The notes under the pieces were generated by a model, which worked only from the letters and a program-made list of their open reading frames with translations, was not told the origin of the DNA and did not search any database. Source: Microbacterium sp. (GTDB taxonomy: Bacteria; Actinomycetota; Actinomycetes; Actinomycetales; Microbacteriaceae). From it: a stretch of 64,000 nt of DNA. The first letter of the stretch is position 1, and each line of letters begins with the position of its first letter. The stretch lies in NCBI RefSeq assembly GCF_031180975.1, contig NZ_JAPSLI010000009.1:62001-126000 (forward strand), read 5' to 3'. Made by a program: the position numbers and the translations under genes. Positions 7,285 through 16,079 of the stretch are shown in pieces.

Positions 7285-8658
7285 GTGTCCCAGCCCTCAG
7301 ATCCTCAGGTCTCCCCCACCGAACTCACCGCACAGGTGACCAAGGGCCGCTTCAAGCGCGTCCTCGGCGTGCCGTCGCTCGTGCTGTTCGGCCTCGTCTA
7401 CATGGTGCCGCTCACCGCGTTCACCACCTACGGCATCGTCACCGAGGTCACCGGCGGCCGTGTCCCGGCGGCGTACGTCATCACGCTCGTCGCCATGATC
7501 TTCACCGCCCGCTCCTACGCGCGGATGTCGATCGCGTACCCCTACGCGGGCTCGGCGTACATGTACACCCAGCAGAGCTTCGGTGGCGCGATCGGCTTCC
7601 TGGCTGGGTGGGCGCTGCTGCTGGACTACCTGTTCCTGCCGATGATCAACTACCTCATCATCGGTCTGTACATGAACAGCACGTTCCCCGCGGTGCCGAA
7701 CTGGGTGTGGGTCATCGCGTCGATCCTGCTGGTCACCGTGCTCAACGTCATCGGCATCATCTCGGTCGCCCGCACCAACACGGTGATCATCGCGGTGCAG
7801 ACCGTGTTCATCCTGGTGTTCATCGTGTTCGCGATCGGCGCGGCCACGGGCAACGGCGCCGACCCGCTCGCCCCGTTCACCGGCGACGGATCCGTTGAGG
7901 GCTTCCTGCCGCTGCTGAGCGGCGCCGCCATCCTGTGCCTGTCGTTCCTCGGCTTCGACTCGGTCTCCACCCTCGCCGAGGAGGCGAAGGACGCCCGCCG
8001 CACCGTCCCGCGCGCGATCATGATCGTCACGGTGCTCGCCGGCCTGGTGTTCATCCTGCTCACCTACCTCGCCCAGATCTCGTACCCGTCGAACGAGTTC
8101 GAGTCGGCCGACACCGCCAGCATCGAGGTCGTCGCGTCCCTCGCCGGCCCGTGGCTGTCGGCGCTGTTCATCTCCGGGTTCATCGCGGGCGGCCTCGGCT
8201 CGGCGCTCACGTCCCAGGCATCCGTCTCGCGCATCCTGTTCGCGATGGGACGCGACGGCGTGCTGCCGCGCAATGTGTTCGGCCGCCTGAGCACGCGCTT
8301 CGGCACGCCCGTCCCCGCCATCCTGATCGTGTCGGTGGTGTCGCTGTTCGCGCTCGTCTTCGACCTGCTCACGCTGTCGAACATGATCAGCTTCGGTGCC
8401 CTCATCGCGTTCTCGGTGGTGAACCTGTCGGTCATCAAGCACTACTTCGTCGACCGGGGCGAGCGCTCCGGCGGGCAGGTGTTCAACAACCTGGTGCTGC
8501 CGCTGATCGGTTTCGGTCTCACGGTGTGGCTGTGGACCAGCCTGACCGGCACGAGCTTCCTGATCGGGCTGTCGTGGCTGGCGGTCGGGTTCATCCTGCT
8601 GCTGATCGTCACCCGGTTCTTCTCGCGCCCGACGCCGACCCTCGACCTCGCGGAGTGA
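7285..8658 (+). CDS. APC-superfamily amino acid/amine permease
   Basis: 457 aa with about 12 hydrophobic segments. The first (FKRVLGVPSLVLFGLVYMVP) and the PYAGSAYMY motif in the third helix region are characteristic of APC amino acid transporters, as is FDSVSTLAEEAKDARRTVPR around residues 225-245. The substrate is probably an amino acid or polyamine and is imported by H+ symport in this family; the exact substrate cannot be read. A GTG start follows AGGAG. The downstream amidohydrolase begins within about ten bases, so the two form an operon probably controlled by the preceding LacI regulator. Confidence 0.9.
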   Translation: MSQPSDPQVSPTELTAQVTKGRFKRVLGVPSLVLFGLVYMVPLTAFTTYGIVTEVTGGRVPAAYVITLVAMIFTARSYARMSIAYPYAGSAYMYTQQSFGGAIGFLAGWALLLDYLFLPMINYLIIGLYMNSTFPAVPNWVWVIASILLVTVLNVIGIISVARTNTVIIAVQTVFILVFIVFAIGAATGNGADPLAPFTGDGSVEGFLPLLSGAAILCLSFLGFDSVSTLAEEAKDARRTVPRAIMIVTVLAGLVFILLTYLAQISYPSNEFESADTASIEVVASLAGPWLSALFISGFIAGGLGSALTSQASVSRILFAMGRDGVLPRNVFGRLSTRFGTPVPAILIVSVVSLFALVFDLLTLSNMISFGALIAFSVVNLSVIKHYFVDRGERSGGQVFNNLVLPLIGFGLTVWLWTSLTGTSFLIGLSWLAVGFILLLIVTRFFSRPTPTLDLAE

Positions 8659-8666
8659 CCCGGCAG

Positions 8667-10274
8667 ATGGCTGCGCCCGACACCGTCATCCTCGCCGCGT
8701 GCGTGCACACGATGGCGGCGACGCCGACCGACGCGGATGCCGTCGCGATCACCGACGGCCGGATCAGCACCCTCGGCACCCGCGACGAGGTCTTGGCCCT
8801 CGCCGGCCCCGACACGGAGATCGTGGAGCACCCCGACGCCACGGTCGTGCCGGGTCTCGTGGACGCGCACACCCACCCGGTGTACAGCCTGGGCATCGTC
8901 CGAGGGCTGTCGCTCGCGGACGTGCGCACCTACGACGAGCTCGTCCAGGCGCTGGAGCGCGGGCGTGACGAGCAGGCCGGCGCGGAGTGGTTCCTGGCCT
9001 GGGGCCTGGAGCCCACCGCGTTCGAGGGCCGTCCGATCGGCAACACCGTGCTGCACGAGGTACTCGGGGACGACCGCCCCGCGTACATCAAGATGTACGA
9101 CGCGCACTCCGGCATCGCCTCGGCGGCGGCGCTGGAGCGCGCCGGGGTGACCGAGCCGTTCGCGAACGCCGACGGGTCGGGCGCCGTGGGCGACGCGCAC
9201 GGGCGGCTGACCGGGCACCTGCTCGAGTTCCCCGCCATGGAGCTCGTCGAGCGCATCCTCCCCGCCGACACCCGCGACGACCGCGTGCGGCGGCTGCGCG
9301 GGCTGCTCGAGGAAATGGCCGGGTACGGCATCACCGGCACGCACGTGATGGACCTGAAGGATGCCGACGCACTCGACCTCCTCGCCGCGATCGAGGCCGA
9401 CGGCGACCTGCCGGTGCGGTTGCGGCTGTCGCCGTGGTGCGAGCCGGGAATGACGGATGCCGAGGTCGACGAGCTCATCGCGATGCAGGGCCGCGGCGGA
9501 CGCCGCTACCGCGTCGAGGGCGTGAAGCTGTTCATCGACGGCACCGTCGAGGGCGGCACGGCCTGGCTGGCCGCCCCCGACACGCAGGGCGAGGGCGTCG
9601 CGTCGAACTGGCCGGATGCCCAGACGTATGCGGATCGGATCCGCCGCTTCCACGAGAACGGCGTGCCCACCGCGACGCACGCGATCGGCGACAAGGGCAT
9701 CCGCGTGGTGGCGGAGACGCTCGCCGCCCTTCCGGCCGGAGGCCCGCAGCACCGCATCGAGCACATCGAGTCGGTCGACGACGACGTCATCGCGCTGATC
9801 GGCCGCAGCGGCATCGCGGCCAGCATGCAACCCACGCACTGCACGCACCACGTGCAGCCCGACGGCAGTGACGACTGGTCGCGCCGGCTCGGACCTGCCA
9901 GGGCGGACCACGGATGGCGCACCGGCGACGTGCGGCGCAGCGGAGCCGTTCTCGCGCTCGGCTCGGATTGGCCCGTCGCGCGGTTCGACCCGTGGGAGAT
10001 CATGGCGGATGCCAGGGCGCGCCGCGCTGTCGCGGATCCGGAGGCGGAGCCGATCCGGCCCGACCAGGGACTCTCCGCCGTCGAGGCGCTGGAGGGCTAC
10101 ACGACGCACGCACACCGGGCGATCGGCTCGGACGGCGGCGCGCTCGTCGTCGGCGCCCCCGCCGACCTCGCGGTGGTCGACGTCGATCCGCTGCAGGCGT
10201 CGCCCGAGGAACTGCTGCGCACCCGCGCCCTGCTGACGCTCGTCGACGGAAAGCCCACCCACCGCGCTTCCTGA
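8667..10274 (+). CDS. YtcJ-like metal-dependent amidohydrolase
   Basis: 535 aa of the amidohydrolase superfamily (amidohydro_3, YtcJ/Nfd type). Metal-site features are VPGLVDAHTHPVYS near the N-terminus, VEGVKLFIDGTVEGGTA in the middle, ATHAIGDKG, HRIEHIE and the C-terminal LGSDWPVARFDPW. Such enzymes hydrolyse N-acyl or imide bonds; the substrate is unknown. I chose the ATG at 8667; a GTG at 8655 overlaps the permease stop and is an alternative. Coupling to a permease suggests uptake and hydrolysis of one nitrogenous compound. A bidirectional hairpin repeat follows. Confidence 0.88.
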   Translation: MAAPDTVILAACVHTMAATPTDADAVAITDGRISTLGTRDEVLALAGPDTEIVEHPDATVVPGLVDAHTHPVYSLGIVRGLSLADVRTYDELVQALERGRDEQAGAEWFLAWGLEPTAFEGRPIGNTVLHEVLGDDRPAYIKMYDAHSGIASAAALERAGVTEPFANADGSGAVGDAHGRLTGHLLEFPAMELVERILPADTRDDRVRRLRGLLEEMAGYGITGTHVMDLKDADALDLLAAIEADGDLPVRLRLSPWCEPGMTDAEVDELIAMQGRGGRRYRVEGVKLFIDGTVEGGTAWLAAPDTQGEGVASNWPDAQTYADRIRRFHENGVPTATHAIGDKGIRVVAETLAALPAGGPQHRIEHIESVDDDVIALIGRSGIAASMQPTHCTHHVQPDGSDDWSRRLGPARADHGWRTGDVRRSGAVLALGSDWPVARFDPWEIMADARARRAVADPEAEPIRPDQGLSAVEALEGYTTHAHRAIGSDGGALVVGAPADLAVVDVDPLQASPEELLRTRALLTLVDGKPTHRAS

Positions 10275-10299
10275 CGCCCCGAGTGGGTCTGAGCCCGGC

Positions 10300-10384
10300 T
10301 GGGTCCCTGAGCTCGTCGAAGGGCCCCGGCCCACACGTCGAGGCATACATGCCTGGGTGCTTCGACAAGCTCAGCAACCCAGGC
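10300..10384. terminator. Hairpin repeat family I between convergent genes
   Basis: Two hairpins: GGGTCCCT (10301-10308) with AGGGCCC (10320-10326), and GCCTGGGTGCT (10351-10361) with AGCAACCCAGGC (10373-10384), both enclosing the GTCGAAG/CTTCGAC core. They sit between convergent genes and probably end transcription from both sides. Confidence 0.6.
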
Positions 10385-10399
10385 GGCGGGCCGGCGAGG

Positions 10400-11350
10400 T
10401 CAGGGCTGGGGGTAGTAGGCCTTGCTGCCGACGGGGCCGTCGATGGTGAACTCGCCGTCCTGGTAGATCACCTTCGTCACGCCGAGGTTCGGCACGCCGG
10501 TCGGCGGCATCACCGGCATCCCGCCGTCGACGGTGCGCATGTCGGGCGCGCCGGCGAAGCAGCTGATCGACAGGCCGCTCGACACCACCAGCACGGTGTC
10601 GTCGTTGGTCTTGTGTGCGTCAGCCGCGATCTCGGCGAGCGACTCGGTCATGCGGGCGTTCACGTCCGCGCAGTCCTCGGCGGGAAGGCCGAGCTCGGGG
10701 GCATCCGCCACCGCCTTGATCGCGGCCATCATGCCGTACAGACCGTGCTCGGCGATCGCCACGCCCTGCATCGTCTGCCAGCCGCCGTTCTGACCGGTCT
10801 CGTCGACGGGCGCGGTCGGCGCGGCGTCGTGGTCGATCGTGTAGCCGAGGTGCTCGACGGCCGCCGACCACAGCTCCTTGTTCTCCTTGCCCTCGTATTC
10901 GCCGAAGTTCACCTCGCGCAGACGCGCGTCCTGGGTGACCGTCAGCTTGTCCTGCCCTGCGCCCTGCAGGAAGTACGTGGCGGTCTCGAAGTGGCGCTTG
11001 CCGTCGGCGGAGTAGGCCACGTCGATGTCACCCACCGCTTCGGCGAACTCGGCCCCGACCGCGGCGGCCAGCGGGCGGCCCTCGTCGAGCTTGCCGACCG
11101 GCGCCGTCGCGATCGGACGGGTGCCGACCAGCAGCGGCGAGTCCGACCACCCCTGCACGGTCTCGGTCTGGTTGAGGATGGTGCGGCCGTGACGAGTCAG
11201 GTAGATGATCACCGACCGATCCTGCTTGCCGTTGCTCGCCGCGACAGTCCCGTCGGCGGGGGCCGCGGTGGCGGCGAAACCGGTCAGGGCCGTCGCTCCG
11301 ACGACGGCCGCAGTGACCGCCGAGATCCGGATGGCAGTGCTGCGCTTCAT
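10400..11350 (-). CDS. Secreted histidine-phosphatase-fold protein lacking the second catalytic His
   Basis: 316 aa with a Sec signal peptide (KRSTAIRISAV then ALTGFAATAAP). The branch-1 histidine phosphatase fold is shown by LTRHGRTILN (R53, H54, G55) and a LREVNFGEYEG segment. The family normally has a second catalytic His in a late VxHG motif; here the corresponding place reads VLVVSSGLSIS, with Ser instead. It may therefore be a weak phosphatase or a non-catalytic relative, unless another His serves. AGGAG lies upstream of the ATG. It converges on the amidohydrolase operon. Its function is unknown. Confidence 0.8.
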   Translation of the reverse strand: MKRSTAIRISAVTAAVVGATALTGFAATAAPADGTVAASNGKQDRSVIIYLTRHGRTILNQTETVQGWSDSPLLVGTRPIATAPVGKLDEGRPLAAAVGAEFAEAVGDIDVAYSADGKRHFETATYFLQGAGQDKLTVTQDARLREVNFGEYEGKENKELWSAAVEHLGYTIDHDAAPTAPVDETGQNGGWQTMQGVAIAEHGLYGMMAAIKAVADAPELGLPAEDCADVNARMTESLAEIAADAHKTNDDTVLVVSSGLSISCFAGAPDMRTVDGGMPVMPPTGVPNLGVTKVIYQDGEFTIDGPVGSKAYYPQP

Positions 11351-11452
11351 GTTCGTTCTCCTGTTCGGACGCGGGTGCTCCGCAGGTCGCCGTCGACCAC
11401 GACGAGGACCGGTCGAAAACCGTTACCCCTCAAGTATTCGGGTTCGGGCGTC

Positions 11453-11478
11453 AAAAACCCATACGCGTTACGGTTTTT
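11453..11478 (-). terminator. A/T-armed inverted repeat after the TetR gene
   Basis: AAAAACC (11453-11459) and GGTTTTT (11472-11478) flank 12 bases. It could end the TetR transcript or be an operator for the phosphatase gene: a TTGACG box overlaps it on the minus strand. Confidence 0.3.
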
Positions 11479-11520
11479 CGGAGAACACGCGACGCCGGCA
11501 TCCGCTCGGCTCGGCGACGA

Positions 11521-12105
11521 TCAGCGCGGGATGCGCGAGAGGGCGGCGATGCCATCCCACACCGCCTGCAGCCGCGCGATCATGTCGATCGACCGGTCCA
11601 GCAGCCACTGCTGTTGCAGACCGTCGGCCGTCGCGATGAGGATGTCGGCCACGAGCGCCGGATCGACGTGCGGGCCGAACTCGCCGCTCTCCTGCGCCGA
11701 CCGCACCGACTCCTGCGCGAGCCCGCGCACCCACGCGTAGCGCTCGACGAAGAACTCGTGCGCCGGATGCCGCCCGATGCTCGCCTCCGCCGAGAACTCG
11801 ACGTACAGCTGCACGAGCCCCGGCACCTGCATGTTGTGCTCGATCACGTCGAGGAAGCCCCGGAAGTCCTTCCGCGGCTCCCAGTACGTCTCGCTGTCCC
11901 GCTCGTCGCGGGCGCGGAGCACCGCCATGTACAGCTCCTCCCGGGAGCCGAAGTAGTGCATGAGGCCGGCCTGACTCAGACCCACCCGGTCGGCGATCTC
12001 ACGGTTCGACGCGCTCCGGCATCCGAGTTCGCCGACGACCTCGAGGGCGACCTTCAGGATCTCCTCGCGCTTCGCCACCCCCTTGGCGTACGCGCCACGC
12101 CTCAT
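11521..12105 (-). CDS. TetR-family regulator of the MFS/GH3 locus
   Basis: 194 aa. The N-terminal helix-turn-helix covers REEILKVALEVVGELG then REIADRVGLSQAGLMHYFGS (about 12-58), and the C-terminal part is a typical helical ligand domain. I start at the ATG at 12105, which has AAGGAGGGG in front, rather than at an in-frame ATG 27 bases upstream. It lies downstream of the MFS transporter on the same strand. It is the natural candidate to bind the palindrome between MFS and GH3 genes, perhaps responding to a sugar or glucoside. Confidence 0.88.
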   Translation of the reverse strand: MRRGAYAKGVAKREEILKVALEVVGELGCRSASNREIADRVGLSQAGLMHYFGSREELYMAVLRARDERDSETYWEPRKDFRGFLDVIEHNMQVPGLVQLYVEFSAEASIGRHPAHEFFVERYAWVRGLAQESVRSAQESGEFGPHVDPALVADILIATADGLQQQWLLDRSIDMIARLQAVWDGIAALSRIPR

Positions 12106-12239
12106 GACGTCCCCTCCTTCTGCCGTCCGCATGTTCCGCGGAGCACATGGCCGATTCGGAGTCTACGTGATGCATACACGGGGTCACCGGGGGCGGAGGC
12201 ATCCCCTGTCCACCGCCCGGCGCCCTCCCGCGTCCCCGC

Positions 12240-13574
12240 CTATCTGACCTTCTTGATCGGGAAGATCACCAGTGCCCCGACCAGCGCCAGCACGCCGCAG
12301 ATGGAGAACCACAGCGCGTAGTTGCTGCCGTTCGCGCTGCCCACGTAGACCATGACGCCGCCCAGCGCCGGAGCGATCGTCTGCGGCAGCGCGTTGGCCA
12401 TGTTGAACACGCCGAGGTCCTTGCCCGAATCGTCCGGGTTGGGCAGCACGTCGACGACCAGGGCCAGGTCGACGCCGATGTAGATGCCGTAGGCGATGCC
12501 CATCAGCGCCTCGAGCACATAGAACGACGGCACGTCCTTGATGAAGATCAGCGCGACGGTGCCGACGGCGAACAGCGCGGTCGACGACCAGACGAACACC
12601 TTGCGCTTGCCGATCCGGTCGGACAGCCATCCGGCGAAGATGCTCGTCGGCACCAGCAGGATCGTGTAGATCAGCACGCTCAGCGAGATCACCGGCACGA
12701 CGTCGGCCTCGTCCACGCCCACGTGGTTGAGCAGGTAGAAGTAGCGGAAGGTGGTGAACCCGAAACTGGCGAACATGATCATGAACCGCGACCACCAGGC
12801 CAGCGCGTAGTCGGGATATTTCACCGGGCTCACCCAGAACGTCTCCCACCATTCGCGCATCGTGGCACGCGGCGGCTTCACGGGCAGCACACGATCGGGC
12901 AGCACGACCGCGAAGATCACCATGACGATGACGGCCAGCACAGAAGGCGCGACGAACATGATCACGAGGTCGTTCATGAACCACTGCGCCACGTAGGTGC
13001 CGCCCAGCACGCCGACGTTCTGCGCGATGCCGAGGGCGGCGGTGACCTTGCCGCGCTGGAACTGGGGGACCTGATCGGCGATCGTGGCGATGAACGGCGC
13101 GAGCGCCATGTTGGCGCCGAGCTGGGCGAGCGCCCAGCCGGCGGTCGCCAGGAACAGGTTCGGCGCGAGGGCCATGATCAGGAACGCGACCGTCATGATG
13201 ACCGTGCCCAGCACGATCCAGATGCGTCGACGGCCCCACTTGCTGGACGTGCGGTCGGAGAGCCGGCCGAACACCACGTTCGCGATCGTCGCGAACAGTG
13301 CCCCCACGCCGCCGAGGACGGCGCCGGCACCGGTCGCCGCGTTCTCCGGGATGGCTCCGGATGCCACCAGCGAGGTGATCTTGATGCCGATGCCCACGAT
13401 CGCCGGCCCGAGCAGGGCGATGAAGAAGAACAGCTGCGCCAGGATGAGCCAGAGGATGTAGGCGCCCTTCGCCGGCTCTGTCGGCTCCTGGAGCCAATGA
13501 TGCTCGTGCACGGCGGCCGACGCCGCCGTCATGCCGGAGGGGACTCCCGCGGCCGAACCGCTGACTGAACTCAT
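12240..13574 (-). CDS. MFS/GPH-like sugar transporter
   Basis: About 444 aa with 12 predicted membrane helices. The loop 2-3 motif GRLSDRTSSKWGRRRIW and the mid-protein GWLSDRIGKRKVF are MFS signatures, and DRTSSKWGRRR resembles glycoside/sugar cotransporters. The start at 13574 is preceded by GGGAGG. The gene is divergent from a GH3 beta-glucosidase across a shared regulatory region. The inferred job is import of a beta-glucoside or oligosaccharide that the intracellular GH3 enzyme then cleaves. Confidence 0.87.
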   Translation of the reverse strand: MSSVSGSAAGVPSGMTAASAAVHEHHWLQEPTEPAKGAYILWLILAQLFFFIALLGPAIVGIGIKITSLVASGAIPENAATGAGAVLGGVGALFATIANVVFGRLSDRTSSKWGRRRIWIVLGTVIMTVAFLIMALAPNLFLATAGWALAQLGANMALAPFIATIADQVPQFQRGKVTAALGIAQNVGVLGGTYVAQWFMNDLVIMFVAPSVLAVIVMVIFAVVLPDRVLPVKPPRATMREWWETFWVSPVKYPDYALAWWSRFMIMFASFGFTTFRYFYLLNHVGVDEADVVPVISLSVLIYTILLVPTSIFAGWLSDRIGKRKVFVWSSTALFAVGTVALIFIKDVPSFYVLEALMGIAYGIYIGVDLALVVDVLPNPDDSGKDLGVFNMANALPQTIAPALGGVMVYVGSANGSNYALWFSICGVLALVGALVIFPIKKVR

Positions 13575-13641
13575 CGCTGCCTCCCTTGGCTGCCCGGGTG
13601 CCCACGGGGTCACTCGTTGAACATCCGTCGGGGCGGCACCC

Positions 13642-13672
13642 TTGTCGATGAAAACCTAGACCGCTAAGGTTT
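13642..13672 (+). promoter_or_regulatory. GH3 promoter with overlapping palindromic operator
   Basis: -35 TTGTCG (13642-13647), 17-bp spacer and -10 TAAGGT (13665-13670). AAACCT (13652-13657) and AGGTTT (13667-13672) form an inverted repeat over the spacer and -10, a fitting site for the TetR repressor of the locus. Confidence 0.5.
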
Positions 13673-13727
13673 CCAAGCACAAGAGCGACTTCCAGCCATC
13701 TCCCAGCATCAGGATCGAGGACCTTCG

Positions 13728-15956
13728 ATGACCGATCTCACCGACGTTCGCGCGTCAGCCCTCACTCTGGAGGAGAAGGCGTCGCTCACCAGCGGCGCCG
13801 ACTTCTGGACCACGAAGGGCGTCGACCGCGTCGGCATCCCTTCGATCATGGTCACCGACGGACCGCACGGTCTGCGCAAGCAGGCGGCGGGCGCCGACCA
13901 CCTCGGCCTCGCCGCGAGCGTGCCCGCCACCTGCTTCCCGCCGGCCGTCGGGCTGAGCGCGAGCTTCGATCCCGAGTTGGCCGAGCGCGTCGGCACGGCG
14001 CTGGGCGTGGAGTCGGCGATCGAGAACGTCGCGGTGATCCTCGGGCCCGGCATCAACATCAAGCGCTCCCCACTCTGCGGGCGCAACTTCGAATACATGT
14101 CGGAGGACCCGATCGTGTCGGGAGTGATGGGCGCGGGCCTCGTGCGCGGCATCCAGTCGCAGGGCGTGGGCGCCTCTCTCAAGCACTTCGCGGCCAACAA
14201 CCAGGAGACCGACCGGCTGCGCGTGTCGAGCGACGTCGACCCGCGCACGCTGCGCGAGATCTACCTGCGCGGCTTCCAGCGCGTCGTCGAGGACGCCCAG
14301 CCATGGACCGTGATGTGCTCCTACAACCGCATCAACGGCGTGTACGCGTCGGAGGACCCGTGGCTGCTGACCCAGGTGCTGCGCGACGAATGGGGCTTCG
14401 AGGGCATCGTGGTCTCCGACTGGGGCGCGGTGAACGACCGCGTCGCGGGCGTCGTCGCCGGAATGGACCTCGAGATGCCGAGCAGCGACGGCCGGACGGA
14501 TGCGCAGATCGTCGCCGCCGTGCGTGAGGGGCGGCTCGACGAATCCGCGCTGGACACCATCGTCGACCGCCTGATCGATCTCGCCCGCAAGGCGCAGGCC
14601 CGCCCAGCAGCATCCGGTCCGCTGGACGTCGAGACGCACCATGCCCTCGCCCGCGAGGCCGCAGGGCGCTCGATCGTGCTGCTGAAGAACGACGGCGGGC
14701 TGCTGCCGCTGTCGCGCACCGCGAAGATCGCCGTGATCGGCGAGTTCGCGCGTACGCCGCGCTACCAGGGCGCCGGCTCGTCGCAGATCAACCCGACCCG
14801 CCTCGACAACGCGCTCGACGAGATCCGGGCGGCGAGCAGCGGCGACGTCGCCTTCGCCCCGGGCTACCTGATCGACGAGGACGCCGCCCCGAGCGACGAC
14901 GAGACCGCCGCGTTGGTCGCCGAGGCGACGGATGCCGCACGCGCGGCCGACACCGTGGTGGTGTTCCTCGGCGTCCCTGCCCACGAAGAATCGGAGGGCT
15001 TCGACCGCACGCACATCGACCTGCCCGCCGCCCAGCTCGCGCTGGTGGACGCGGTGCGCGCGGCGAACCCCAACGTCGTCGTGGTGCTCTCGAACGGCGG
15101 TGTGGTGGCGCTGCCGTTCGCGGACGAGGTGCCTGCGATCGTGGAGGCGTGGCTGCTCGGCCAGGCGGGCGGCGGCGCCACCGCCGACGTGCTGTTCGGC
15201 GCGGTGAACCCGTCGGGTCGGCTGGCGGAGACGATCCCGCTGCGCCTGGAGGACACCCCGGCTTTCGGGCGCTTCCCCGGCGAGCACGGGCACGTGCAGT
15301 ACGGCGAGGGACTCCTCGTCGGGTACCGCTGGTACGACGCGCGCCGCATGCAGGTGGCGTTCCCGTTCGGGCACGGCCTGTCGTACACCACGTTCTCGTA
15401 CGGGGACGCGGCTGCCGCGACCACGGCCGAGGGCGACATCGTGGTGACCGTTCCCGTCACCAACACCGGCGCGCGCACCGGCCGCGAGGTCGTGCAGCTG
15501 TACGTGTCGCTGCCCGCATCCGAGGTGCAGCGACCTCCGCAGGAGCTGAAGGCGTTCAGCTCGGTGGAGATCGCCGCGGGCGAGACGGCCCAGGTGTCGT
15601 TGCGGGTGCGCCGCTCCGACCTCGCGTACTGGGACGTGCGGGTGGACCGCTGGATCGTGGAGGGCGGCGAGTACGACATCCTGGTCGGCGCATCGAGCCG
15701 CGACATCCGCAGCCGCACCACGGTCCAGGTCGAAGGCGAGAAGGTCGTGCTGCCGGCGACGATGAACTCGTCGATCGAGGAGATGCTCGACGACCCGGTC
15801 GTGGGCGAGGAGTTGCGAGCCGCCATCGAGGAGAAGTTCGGCGGTGACAGCCAGCTCATGAAGCTGCTCGGCAACTTCCCGGTGGGTCGCCTCGACGGCT
15901 TCCCGCTGCCGCACGCCGAGATGGTGGCGCTGGTGGAGCGGGCTCAGCGCGGCTGA
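13728..15956 (+). CDS. Glycoside hydrolase family 3 beta-glucosidase
   Basis: 742 aa without signal peptide, so cytoplasmic. The catalytic (beta/alpha)8 domain shows MVTDGPHGLR (41-50), LGPGINI, KHFAANNQE (152-160) and the nucleophile D231 in GIVVSDWGAV. The second domain contains EESEGFDRTHIDLP, where the acid/base Glu is expected, and LLGQAGGGATADVLFG with NPSGRLAETIP. The C-terminal fibronectin-III-like domain follows PFGHGLSYTTF. Family function is release of terminal beta-glucosyl or beta-xylosyl residues. It is divergent from the MFS transporter and shares an operator region with it. Confidence 0.93.
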   Translation: MTDLTDVRASALTLEEKASLTSGADFWTTKGVDRVGIPSIMVTDGPHGLRKQAAGADHLGLAASVPATCFPPAVGLSASFDPELAERVGTALGVESAIENVAVILGPGINIKRSPLCGRNFEYMSEDPIVSGVMGAGLVRGIQSQGVGASLKHFAANNQETDRLRVSSDVDPRTLREIYLRGFQRVVEDAQPWTVMCSYNRINGVYASEDPWLLTQVLRDEWGFEGIVVSDWGAVNDRVAGVVAGMDLEMPSSDGRTDAQIVAAVREGRLDESALDTIVDRLIDLARKAQARPAASGPLDVETHHALAREAAGRSIVLLKNDGGLLPLSRTAKIAVIGEFARTPRYQGAGSSQINPTRLDNALDEIRAASSGDVAFAPGYLIDEDAAPSDDETAALVAEATDAARAADTVVVFLGVPAHEESEGFDRTHIDLPAAQLALVDAVRAANPNVVVVLSNGGVVALPFADEVPAIVEAWLLGQAGGGATADVLFGAVNPSGRLAETIPLRLEDTPAFGRFPGEHGHVQYGEGLLVGYRWYDARRMQVAFPFGHGLSYTTFSYGDAAAATTAEGDIVVTVPVTNTGARTGREVVQLYVSLPASEVQRPPQELKAFSSVEIAAGETAQVSLRVRRSDLAYWDVRVDRWIVEGGEYDILVGASSRDIRSRTTVQVEGEKVVLPATMNSSIEEMLDDPVVGEELRAAIEEKFGGDSQLMKLLGNFPVGRLDGFPLPHAEMVALVERAQRG

Positions 15957-15990
15957 GCGGATGCCGTGACACCGTCCGGGTGCTGAGCCG

Positions 15991-16079
15991 GCTGGGTCCC
16001 CGAGCTCGTCGAATGGCCCCAGCCGGCATGCCTGGGTGCTTCGACAGGCTCAGCAACCCAGGCGCTCAGCAACCCAGGC
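15991..16079. terminator. Hairpin repeat family I between convergent genes
   Basis: A weak CTGGGTCCCCGAGCTCGTCG element is followed by GCCTGGGTGCT (16030-16040) pairing with AGCAACCCAGGC (16052-16063). A duplicated GCTCAGCAACCCAGGC reaches the gnd stop codon. It lies between the convergent GH3 and gnd genes. Confidence 0.55.
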
